This document shows, in pieces, positions 34,466 to 44,538 of a DNA stretch of 64,000 nucleotides. Positions within the stretch are counted from its first letter, which is position 1, and the number at the start of each line of letters is the position of its first letter. Source of the DNA: Pomphorhynchus laevis (taxonomy: Eukaryota; Acanthocephala; Palaeacanthocephala; Echinorhynchida; Pomphorhynchidae); contig WNNJ02000626.1 in assembly GCA_012934845.2 (NCBI GenBank), forward strand, positions 1-64,000, given 5' to 3'. The translations under genes were made by a program, and so were the position numbers. Below the pieces are notes generated by a model, which was not told the origin of the DNA, ran no database searches, and saw only the letters and a list, made by a program, of their open reading frames with translations.

Positions 34466-37400
34466 AAAAAACAGAAAAAATTAAAAAAAACATCAAGAGT
34501 TCCCGAGGTCAAGCTTTAGGCGTTCTTTGAATTGCGCAGCAGTAGAGCTGTTGATCACACCAGATGATAATCCATTCCATCGTTTACAGACGTGATCCAT
34601 CACTGTCGGACAATTTGTTCGATGCTTTGAGCGATGCTTCAAACATAGCTCGTGTCCACGTAACATTGAAAATTCACGAAGACAGAACAGCTGCTTACAC
34701 GGATGGTTAGGCACGCGTAGCGACATCCACACTAGTGTAAGATCTGCAATCACCAGATCGCATCCAATAGATATTATACCCAAGGTCTCTAGTTTAACTG
34801 GATAAAGAATGGAGCGAGTTTGCCGGAACCAAGTGCGTGGCTCTTCTCAAAATGTTGTCGAATTCACTCAATTCTGATTTCAGTTGAGGGTGTGTCGCGT
34901 GAGATGCATAGAGCATATGTGATTATAAGAGACTCGAATATACAATGCGTAAAGCCTTTGGCTCAAGTCGTCCAACGTTTCGATGAAGAAATTCTAAAAT
35001 TCTACGGCATTTTGCGATAATCGCAGAAAAATAATGACGAGATTTTAAATTGGAGAAAATAACAACATCTAGATCAGTAGTAATTTACGGATTCGATAAC
35101 TGTTGAGCTGAATTGATAAGAAGGGGAAGGTAATCGAGATTGACCAATTATCATGTCGACATTTACTAACATTGATTACTAAGCCGTGTGATGAACACCA
35201 ACTACTAACTTTATCCAAATCTGATTGTAGTAGGGGAGAGCTAGAACAATCACGAAATGAAGGGCACAACAGTTTCATGTCATCGGCGTATAATAGGCAC
35301 TGCATGTAACATTTTCAGCGATTTCGTTGATGTAGATATTAAACAAAATGTGACTAAGGATACATCCTTGAGGAACACCTTGAGTGAGATAAACCCATTA
35401 AGAAAGAGACTCACCAACTCGCACAGCAAATGAACGTCTACTCAAGAATTCACGTATCCAGAAACAAAAGTGCTTTGAGAATCCGTAATTTCCAAGTTTC
35501 CACAGTAAAATTGGATAAACGACCCGATCAAAAGCTTTGGACAAATCAATAAAGACGACATCAACCGGCACCCCCTGTTCGACAAAACCGGCCCAGCTTT
35601 CGCGTGCTAATGTTAGATTAGTTAAAGTGGAGTGATGTTTTCTAAACCCATGCTGATATTAGACAAAATATTGAATTTGTCCAAATGAGAAGATATACAC
35701 CTCAGGATCAGTTTCTCCATCACCTTGCAAGCAATACACGTCAAACTTATTGGCCGATAATTTTGATGATTTACCTTATCCCTTTTTTGAAAAATGGAAT
35801 GACTAATGCTCTCTTCCACATATCTGGGATTATGTCAATTCTCAAGGACCGGTAGTAAATATCAAAAAGCGGAAGATATATATTCGATGTAACTTTGCGT
35901 AATAATATACTAGGAATGCCATCAGGACCTGAACTATTTTTAGCCGGTAGCTTTGATAAGATATTAAAAACATCGTGCGGGTCAAAGTAGAGGTTAGAAT
36001 CCTGGTACTGGAGAGAAGAATTGCCTATCGTAATGTTATAATCACATAGGGAAAATTGATTGCGAGTGAGATAAAAGTTATTGGCAAGGATATTGGCAAT
36101 GGAAAGAGGAGAAACCGATTTTCGCTCACCATCAACCAAACAGTTGATTGACGACGATACTCTTACGGTTGCCAAGTAGTTGAAAAATTCTCTTTTGATC
36201 GACATAAGACAAGGAACATATGGCAGTAATGAATTGATGTTTCTTCTGACGTTTAAGAGAAGTCACCCTGTTGCGAATGGTAGCATAAAATATGAAGGAT
36301 CCGAGTCCACGCTTAAATAGTAGGAATGCATGATCACGTTCTCTGACAGCTCGCTTCAACTCACTGTCAAACCATTTGGGTTTGGAGGATGGTGGTTTAC
36401 GTGTTACGCAAGGGGGAAGGCGTGAAGTAGATTAATCAATGTTGTGTGGAGGAACGACCACGCCACATGAACACTGACAGTTCTAGCACAAGGCCATCTT
36501 ACTAGGCTCAGCATTTAATTAATTGTATCGTAATCCGCATTCATAACACCAATCGTTTTTTTAATTGACCAGACGCGAAATATGACCAGGTAGGTCATAT
36601 GATGATACGTAAAGTGCAGTGATCGCTAGAGCCTAATGGCGGACCGCAACTTAATGACTCAACGACAGAATCATTGGTACATAGGCATAAATCTAGCAGG
36701 GAATGACTTTTATTACGGATACGAGTATTACAATGGACAAGCTGACAGAGTGTGAGCTCATTGAATACATCAAGTAAGGCTGATGATTCTTCATCACACC
36801 CCTGGATCGCGGTATAAGAGACCCAATCGATATTTGGAGTGTTAAGATCTCCGCAGATTAAGGTATCTACATCGCCGGAACAGTGATGTTTCAACGACTT
36901 GATGATGAATGGTGTTTTGATCGAGGACTACGATAAACAATACAAATGCGATAGACCTTACCTCGTTCCTCAGTCACATCAATCCACAAAATCTTATTTC
37001 CATAATCGTCAAAACACGACTCCATTACGTCATAAACAAGATTGTCGCGTATAAAAGCAGCTACACCGCCACCTCTAGAGATTTTTTAATCACAGCGAAC
37101 TATCGTATAACCTTGAATACCGACTTCAGAATCCAGAATATTACAATTTAACCAAGTTTCAGTGAAAAACAGCATGTCGAGATTTTCATGATGTACTATT
37201 GCTTTGATTTCATCTAACTTTTTAAATAAACTCAAAACATTTGAATAGAGTATGTAAATGCTAGCTTCGGTAGATGTACAGGGAAACTTGTGGACATTTG
37301 ATTTTTGAGAATTCATACAATCATACAACGAGGATAAATTCGGATGATTGACCGTTAGTAGCGAGTTAGAGTCTACAGTTTAGTTGGGAATGCGTGCGAC

Positions 37401-38400
37401 ACAGATACGTTTGATATTCTGTAACGAAATGTCTCGAGAGCTGTTGATAAAAAATCGAGTGGAGACTCTACGTCGCAAAACCTGAAAATTTCGGATTATA
37501 AGATTTTCTTCACTATTCATTCGAAGCTCGGCCATCTCACGTTTGGCAGTAAACAACTGTTTTCTGTCCTCTGGAGATAAATCTTTCAAAAGACGAATAC
37601 TCAAACCTCTTAGAAGATGACTGTTTCGTAGTATAAGTGAACTCATTACGGTGGAGGCAAGAACAACTTTGAGTAAACGAGGTCGACTATCTGATTCTTT
37701 TTTACCGAGGCTAAATAAATTTACTACACGCAAATCCTTTCGAACTGTGGCAGAGTAGTTTTGCAAAACACATAAGAGGATTGATTTAACTGCATTGACA
37801 TCATGCTGAATATGTAAATCATTGATAACGGCAGATGACTGGATGAGATTTGCAATAAGCACACAGTGAGCCCTATCAGAGAGTGTGCGTGAAGAAGGGT
37901 TAGAATTAGAAGGAACTCTCTCACTATTAGGAGCGGTATTCTTTGACGAAGATGGCGAGATATAAGTCAGCTGTAAATTTGGGCGGTGCGACGTAGGAAC
38001 TGGCATCAACTGAGCTAAATCTACAAGGGACCCAAGACCACGTCGATTATCTGATGTTGACGTAGAAATGCAATGAGGGGTAGAAATGGAGGTGATTTAT
38101 CTGATACGACCAAAGAAATACTGGGTTGCAAATGGTTAATGGCAGTAACATCAGAAGATGGAACTGATTGATTGGGCAAAATTGAAGGATGTATAGTAAT
38201 ACCTGTAGAATATATCGGAGATTTGGAATTCTTAGAGGCAATCAAATGCGGAAGAATTGGGCATCGAAGTTGAAACTTATTACAAGACGAAGAGGCATGT
38301 GTGGACATCGCTGCATTGCCAGATAGTTTCAATACATTTGTCTTGAGACTCTCTGTTTCACTCTTCATCATAGTTATCATCTTAGCAGAACAGTAGCCAC
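34466..38400 (-). mobile_element. LINE F (CR1-like), nearly full length
   Basis: Read from 38400 down. ORF1 (38380-37380): a polar N-terminus, then DRAHCVLIANLI, RLLKVVLASTVMSSLILRNS and HLLRGLSIRLLKDL. ORF2: LDMLFFTETWLNCNILDSEV, GGGVAAFIRDNLV, LICGDLNTPNIDWVS, SLLDLCLCTNDSVVESLSCG (endonuclease); SGPDGIPSILLRKVTSN, QNYRPISLTCIACKVMEKL, VDVVFIDLSKAFDRV, GVPQGCILSHILFNIYINEI, CLLYADDMKLL (RT with YADD); then a C-terminal part to 34493. About eight or more frameshifts or stops. It sits beside truncated LINE G, so it probably inserted there. Confidence 0.8.
37380..38380 (-). pseudogene. LINE F ORF1
   Basis: Two frames, 38380-38021 and 38009-37380, separated by a stop. The second has the conserved core shared with the ORF1 at 41.6-42.1 kb: a basic RPRLLKVVL segment, SSLILRNSHLLRGLSIRLLK, EDRKQLFTAKREMAELR and IIRNFQVLRRR. 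This is the RNA-binding ORF1 type found in CR1/Jockey-like LINEs. No PHD-like finger could be placed upstream. Confidence 0.65.
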
Positions 38401-39680
38401 AGTCCCATTTGTATATGGTCGTTTGATTCGTGAACGTTGGTCGTAAATCGGTCCGTCCCGTATCGGTTTCTTGTTGCTCAGTGCTTTGATTGTATGTATA
38501 TTATATCTCAAACGTTTTTTCTGTCCGAACAGATACTTGCTGTTACCGATAGTATTTCTCATATACTAAAAATATATATTTTGAAATCCAAACTAAGACA
38601 GGAATTATCAACTAACTTGAAACTGAATAAATAGATAGAATAATATGAAACATTGAATAAGTTTAACATTTTATACAATCATCGTTTTCTGTTTTCTTAA
38701 AAGGACATTAGAAAATGTGTATATTGGCACAGGTGTATTTTTTAGTGTATGTCTGCTATTAGTCTTAAGACGCCCAACAAACAATAATGCTTATATAAAT
38801 CGGGAAACAAATCTATAACATAAATCATAAATTAAGATAAAATATTGTAATACACTATATCATATCTTTTCTAAGAATGATATCTTCTAAGAGTATGTGT
38901 TTGCGGTCCATTCTTCATCCCGGAATCTCGCGGGTTTTCTTCGAATCCTTTGAGGTATCTCGTTTTGATGCGTATATACATCACTTGATCCATTGGTCTT
39001 ATTGTCCTGTCTTTCCAGTGTTGGTTTCTCACTTCATCAGAAGTGTCAATCGTCGAGTGACAATATTTTATTGTAGGAATTTATTATAATCAAGACAATT
39101 TTAATTTGCAAATGATTTCACTAAAACGTCTTCTTTTAACGCCAAAATTCTGCAAGCAAGGGTGTGTTAGCCATTGGGAATCGATTTTAAACGAATGTTT
39201 TCTTTTTCTACTGGAACGAAAATTCTATGCATTTCTATCCAATGAATTCTATTCATTTCATTCGTCACTTAACGTTTTCTTTCAAATTTAGTAACAAATT
39301 TAAAAGTATAAAGTACATGATGCATAACATCAACAAAAATATTTTCTTTGGTAACTAGTTTTCCACTTTTGTATTTTGATTAATTCAAATCAATCAATGG
39401 ACTCATTTTTAGCAGTGTTCTATTAGAATCCCTGGATCTCTTTTGATACATGTGGGTGTTTCAAATATTGAGAGAAAATTCGTTTCCAATCCGAATTATT
39501 ACAAGAAGGCGAGGAAACAGGAATATTTATTTGATTAGAAAAATCCAATATTTCGACGGCACTACGGCACGTCGTCTTCAGGGTCGACGAAAAAAGAAAA
39601 TAAGAAAAAGAAAATGTATAAGTGTTCTAGCTAATTGCAAACTTTTTTTTATTATTAAAAAAAGTTTGAGATAAATAACA
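38400..39680. other. No gene recognised
   Basis: AT-rich with only shadow ORFs. Nothing supports a gene. Confidence 0.5.
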
Positions 39681-39682
39681 TA

Positions 39683-39802
39683 CAATTAATATACACAATC
39701 TAAAGTAAATACAATCAAAAGTAAATACAATTAATATACACAATCTAAAGTAAATACAATCAAAAGTAAATACAATTAATATACACAATTAATATACACA
39801 AC
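39683..39802. repeat. Tandem repeat, roughly 50-bp unit
   Basis: Two and a half units of ACAATTAATATACACAATCT followed by AAAGTAAATACAATCAAAAG. Confidence 0.8.
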
Positions 39803-40045
39803 GAAATATCCCGTTGTGGTTTACCAGTAAATACAGTGACAACCATCGACGACTGTCATACACAAACACTCTCAAACACGTCACGAAGCCGCCTGAGAGC
39901 GCATTACGAAACCGCCTGTGAGCGCTGAAATCGTCTGAGATCGCTGTTACAAAGTCGATAACTATTATACACCTAACAAAGAAAAACGAGACAACAAATC
40001 GAATTTTTTTATAGTCAACAACTTTATTTCGCCAATACAATCACG

Positions 40046-40520
40046 ATGCCTAAAGGAATTCCAGCCGAGCCAAAATGCTGTTCGTGCAATGGACATTCAG
40101 CACGATGTCGTCAATGCAAATGTGTAAAATCAAATAAGCCGTGCACTAACTGTTCTGCAGCAAATTGCGAAAACCAACTCGTATCCCACTTTGCAAGCAT
40201 GAATATAGCGGATAACGCGGTTCACACCCTCGATGCTGCCTCGAATAGATTCCCAAACACTCTTATCCATCAATCATTCAAAGAGGTAATCACTTGGCGT
40301 CCTAATCTCTTTTACTTACCGAGGTGTAACGAAAGCCGAATGTTTTTAAATGAACTAAACAAATTGTTTGAAACTGCTTGTCGCGAAGATGACGTCGAAG
40401 GCTCGTCGCTTATGAAGGTGACAATTATTTGTCAGTGCGTTTTACAAAAAGTAGGTTCTTCGAAAATCAAATATGTACGTCAATTGATGTCGCGTCGCCT
40501 GTCTCTTTGGCAAGAGACAT
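40046..40520 (+). pseudogene. Retroelement N-terminal ORF with Cys-rich (CXC-like) module, truncated
   Basis: The frame opens at the ATG and begins MPKGIPAEPKCCSCNGH, then ARCRQCKCVKSNKPCTNC, a dense C-x2-C / C-x-C cluster. Further on, WRPNLFYLPRCNESRMFLNE and a helix ending in ICQCVLQK resemble the region after the Cys cluster in RT-containing hypothetical proteins of many invertebrate genomes (LPtGkaGkxFvxEL... LLQKP). I judge it the N-terminal part of a LINE-like retroelement. A 5' leader rich in CGCCTGAGAGCGC-like repeats lies at 39830-40045. The coding sequence is cut at about 40510 by LINE H. The assignment is from memory of the motif and is moderate. Confidence 0.5.
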
Positions 40521-40541
40521 GAAATTTCACGTCTCTTGCCT
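40510..40541. repeat. Perfect 10-bp inverted repeat at an element junction
   Basis: GGCAAGAGAC, 12-base loop, GTCTCTTGCC. It lies exactly where the Cys-rich ORF ends and LINE H begins. Confidence 0.8.
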
Positions 40542-40544
40542 TTC

Positions 40545-42860
40545 ATTTTTTTTAATTTTAAAGCATTCTTTAACTCTTTGTCAAACCAAGGTTTATGGTG
40601 TATACGATTTGCAACGGTTTTACGGGGCGAAAATCGTATGAGTAATTCCTTAAGGGTGGCTTTTAACTGATAGCATGCCTTATCAACCCCAACATAAAAC
40701 GGACTGAGCCATGAAATACTTAATAGATTCTGACGCACAAGTTCGAAGTTAGTTTTAAAATAATTTAAAGAATTCTGTTGTAATCTACAAGCTGAAGGAC
40801 GTGTAAAATCTGAGTAGAAATTGAGAACACAATGATCTGACCTACCCAAAGGATCGGAGTGCGTAACTTTGTGTATAATGTATTTATTCGATGTTAGACA
40901 AATATCAAGTAGCGATTGATTTTCTTGGGAAAATCGGGTAAATTTTGAAACATGTTGGGTAAGGTTTAGCGAGTTAATCATATCAAGAAATAATGATGTG
41001 GACGGACTACACACAGAAGATGTGTAGGTGTTCCAATCTACTGTCGCTAAGTTGAAATCACCAACTATAAAAAGATTTGGTTTGGAACCAAACTCTAGAA
41101 TGTAATCGATCAAGCAACAAACATCTGAAGTGGGATTGCGATAGATTAAGCCTAAAGTCACTGAACCAAGGGTAGGAAGAGACACACTACCCCACAATAA
41201 CTCGATTCCATCGGACGCTCGTACATCTAGCAATTTAAACACTAAACTATTATGCACATAGATAATCACTCCACCACCCTTGCAGATAGATCTGTCAACT
41301 CGATAAGATGTATAATTTTCAATCCAGATCTCAGCATCTGTAATTCTATCATGAAGCCATGTTTCAGTAATAGCAACTAATAGCGGATGCGAATTCTCAA
41401 TGCGGAGTTTTAATTCGTCAATTTTTGGAAGAAGACTACGGGCGTTCGTATATAATAACAAGCATTCTAAGCTTAAGGGTAGAGTCTGCTGAGCCAACGA
41501 TATCGGTATTTATGACTGATAATCCTCGCTACGTCGCTCAAGAGCCGACCACAATGGGGAGGAGTAATGGACAATATTTCTTAAACATTTATTATCCACA
41601 TATGAAATATTTGAAATTACCAATGACTTATGAGCGGCGGAGGAAGGATTGAATGATCTACCTGTAGAGGCATCCAATGTATTTGAGTCTTCCTCCGCAC
41701 AACCTGAAAATTTCGAATTGTCAAGTTTGACTCACCAGCTTCAATACGAGACTTCAAACATTGTTTAGCTTCACGTAGATGGTTACGTTCATTCACGTCG
41801 AGATCTTTTAACAATCTTGCAGACGAACCTTGGAGACGATAAGAGTTCCTAAAGATGGTCTTAACGGCTTTTGGATCTGTCAGAATGGCTTTTAGCAGTC
41901 TAGGACGATCGTTAATTTTCCTCCCTATGCGGAATAAAGCAACTATTTTAATACTAGATACTATCTCTTCTGGGGATTGTGCCAAAACGATCGTGAGAAT
42001 ATTACGTACCCTCGACAAATCTTCATTTAGTCGGTTTTGGATATTGACAGAGCTTGATTCCGACACATTGGCGAAAATAATAGAACGCAAAGGATCATGC
42101 TGTTTACGCAGTTGTGAGAAAGTAGACATTTACTGCACCGGAGAACTCGCTCTAGAGGCATTCATTGATTGAGATGATATGAGATGAGCTTCCTTAATGT
42201 GCTCGTTTACGCACTCTTTATGTAGAACCACACTGTCATTACTAGTAGCTGAGTTCTGTATATCATCATTGCCTGTGTGAGTGTTGACAGTCAGCGTTCG
42301 TTCATTTTTTGTTTGACGAACAGTATACGATTTTGAGTGACCTCTCTTCCAGATACGAACAGGGGTGAAACCCGTAACTGACGATGTAGTCTTGCTAACT
42401 GCATGTGGGAATCGATGTGCATTTGGATCGATACCTGCATTATTGAATGATTTATTCGAAGTTATAGAATTCACCTCACCCACCACCTCAGGTAACTTAT
42501 GCGGTATTTTTCGTTGTAAATTTACCTCAGATGCACTAGAGAGAATACTATTCTGTAGCATAGTTACGATCTCCTTAAGCTCTGACATATTTTAATATTA
42601 TTTTGTAATTTTTCCTCAAGAATAGTGTTCCATTCACAATTACGAGCCGCACACACCACAACAAAATTTACCGGATTGAACTACTTTAATATCATCCGCT
42701 TTAACATTAATTTTAGACCATATGTTACAATTCACAGAGCAACACGCTACCTCTATCTCTACATATTGGTCCTTAACAGGACTTGCGAAACATTGGATTT
42801 TAACTTGCTTCTTACACTTTTTCCCCACCATATATATCCAATTTGATATTGTCAGTTTAA
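40545..42860 (-). mobile_element. LINE H (CR1-like): ORF1 and endonuclease only
   Basis: Minus strand. ORF1 N-terminus at 42831: MVGKKCKKQ..., then SVNCNIW and SGKFCCGVCGS, a PHD-like finger; then 42588-42130 and 42129-41617 with RPRLLKAILTDPKAV and RNFQVVRRK. ORF2 from 41497: LLLYTNARSLLPKIDELKLR, PLLVAITETWLHDRITDAEI, RSICKGGGVIIYVHNSLVFK, LFIVGDFNLATVDWNTYTS, SLLDICLTSN, GRSDHCVLNFYSDF, HKPWFDKELKNALK. The endonuclease is intact, with Glu, Asp and His residues in place. The RT and 3' end are missing, the reverse of usual LINE truncation. Confidence 0.8.
41617..42831 (-). pseudogene. LINE H ORF1 (PHD-like finger plus RNA-binding core)
   Basis: Three frames in order: the finger-bearing start (42831-42640), a serine/asparagine-rich middle (42588-42130) and the conserved core (42129-41617: RVRNILTIVLAQSPEEIVSS, RIGRKINDRPRLLKAIL, RNSYRLQGSSARLLKDL). 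The frames are separated by stops, so it is broken but well preserved. Confidence 0.65.
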
Positions 42861-43012
42861 CTTCAGTGATGGTTTAACTTCGGATGTCGTCGATGGTTGT
42901 CGATGGTTGTCGATAATTGTCAAGCGGATGGTTGTCGTTGGTTGTCGTCGAAGATTGTAGTTTGATTGTTTTACAATCTTGGTGGACAAGATTTTCCGCG
43001 AGCGAAACGAGC

Positions 43013-43207
43013 GGAACTGAAATCTGGAACTGAAATCTGGAACTGAAATGTGGAACTGAAATGTGGAACTGAAATCTGGAACTGAAATCTGGAACTGAAA
43101 TCTGGAACTGAAATCTGGAACTGAAATCTGGAACTGAAATCTGGAACTGAAATCTGGAACTGAAATCTGGAACTGAAATCTGGAACTGAAATCTGGAACT
43201 GAAATTG
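43013..43207 (-). repeat. Minisatellite, 13-bp unit, about 15 copies
   Basis: Tandem GGAACTGAAATCT with two GT-variants. On the minus strand the unit is AGATTTCAGTTCC and lies upstream of LINE H ORF1. Its far flank on that strand is AAAAAAAGTTTGACAT, matching the flank of the minisatellite at 3670. Confidence 0.9.
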
Positions 43208-43306
43208 TATGTTATTTTATGTCAAACTTTTTTTAAGCTGATATATATAAAATATCGCGATATTTCCTTATTCTGCAGCTTCTTTGATTAATCTCGAATT
43301 AAACAG

Positions 43307-43497
43307 GTCTCCGAACAGCTAATGGTTTGCTTATGGAACGGACTACGGATGAATTATATGACAGGATTATTCGTATAACAAGGAAAATTCGTGTTTCGCG
43401 CTTATCGTTTCAAGATTATCATATTTTCACACGTAATTTATTTGAAATTTTTTATGACACTACTCGTTGTTTTAATCGTATCTATAAGCCAACATAA
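43307..43497 (+). pseudogene. Possible QCR7/UQCRB-like fragment (cytochrome bc1 14-kDa subunit)
   Basis: A 63-codon open frame after a possible acceptor (AAACAG at 43306) reads NGLLMERTTDELYDRIIRIT then RKIRVSRLSFQDYHIF. This resembles the central helices of UQCRB (LPeDLYnxRxfRixRAlxLS... LPkxqxxxxE). The C-terminal PYLxEV block is absent: the frame runs into a SINE and stops. I suspect a gene fragment or processed copy. The similarity is short and could be chance. Confidence 0.25.
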
Positions 43498-43640
43498 GTA
43501 CGCTACATTTCAGTATTAGTGGGCCTTATCAGCTACTGATCCAATACCTACGTTTTACGTTTTAATCCTATTAATGTAGGCTGACGATCACTACACTCAT
43601 ATGCTTTTAATGGAATAATTTCTTATTTTAAATTAAATCA
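43478..43640 (-). repeat. SINE 3' part (copy d)
   Basis: Minus strand: a GGATTAAAACGTAAAACG stretch, GATCAGTAGCTGATAAGGCC, then ACTGAAATGTAGCGTAC. It matches the copy at 43793-43940 and the SINEs at 53.2-53.75 kb. Confidence 0.7.
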
Positions 43641-43792
43641 GCATTTGTAGGGAAGGCGCAACCTTCAATATGAAAACCAACATGTTTCTCCTAATGATTA
43701 CTATTATCAAACTAGTCATCTATAATTTGTTTCATAATTTCAAGTGGATATACCTGTGCAGTCATTGTTACTATTGACATTTTTTATTACAG

Positions 43793-43940
43793 TACACGCT
43801 ACTTTAATCCTCTCTATAAGCCAACGGCAGTACGCTACATTTCAGTATTGGTGAACTTCATCATCCGCTGATCCAATATCTACGTTTCACGTTTCGGTCC
43901 TTTTAATGTTGGCTGACGATCACTAGACTCGTTCGCTTTA
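43793..43940 (-). repeat. SINE 3' part (copy c)
   Basis: Minus strand: AAGGACCGAAACGTGAAACG, then GATCAGCGGATGATGAAGTT and ACTGAAATGTAGCGTAC. About 80% alike to copy d, 310 bp away in the same orientation. Confidence 0.7.
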
Positions 43941-44483
43941 TTGACAATTAGATTTAATGAAAGACTTTCTCGTCTTACATTTTGCAAATTTAATTGTAAT
44001 CATTTCTGATTTCAAATTAAATCAGCGTTGTTAAGGAAAGTTCTACCTTCAATTTGAAAATCTACCTATTTTATCAATTAATTATTTATTAGTTAATTAA
44101 ATTAACTTGATATAAACACAAGTGTTTAAATTTTCAGACTATCACTTTTACGATTGCTATTAAAAGTAGTATTGCGAGGATATCAATTTTTATTCCGATG
44201 TTTTACATTTTTAAGTAACACTTTGCTTCTCAAATACTTAGTGATTTACAACACTTCATTCGTAGTTTCACGAATACTTTATAATCGTTTTTTACTAATC
44301 GTTTTTCCAACGATTAGTTATGTCAACTATTTTCAATTTAAAATTTTTTGTGAATGTTGTTTAAATCTATTAGAGTATTATGTAATTTGGTCAGTTCATT
44401 AAATTTAATTGTCTTTGTTCAATGATGATTTTGAAAAGCACTTCCCTTTGTTGCTTATGAACTAATAAATCATGAATTTTCAG

Positions 44484-44538
44484 ATACGTTTCATTCTACA
44501 TTGAATGACATGCAGGCGGATGGACGAGCTCCGGATCA
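44484..44538 (+). CDS. Sec16 candidate exon a
   Basis: After TTTTCAG: (x)TFHSTLNDMQADGRAPD, ending CA|GTTATA in phase 2. A 52-bp intron separates it from the next exon. The product has no recognisable domain. Inclusion in Sec16 is inferred from phase and strand. Confidence 0.45.

Noticed and set aside
40046-40200. Cys-rich ORF as a metallothionein or host CXC-domain gene
   Set aside because: Residues after the Cys cluster resemble a retroelement-associated block, and it ends in LINE H without a splice donor.
44154-44402. 82-codon hydrophobic ORF
   Set aside because: Phe/Leu/Ile-rich translation of AT-rich DNA; no splice or family support.
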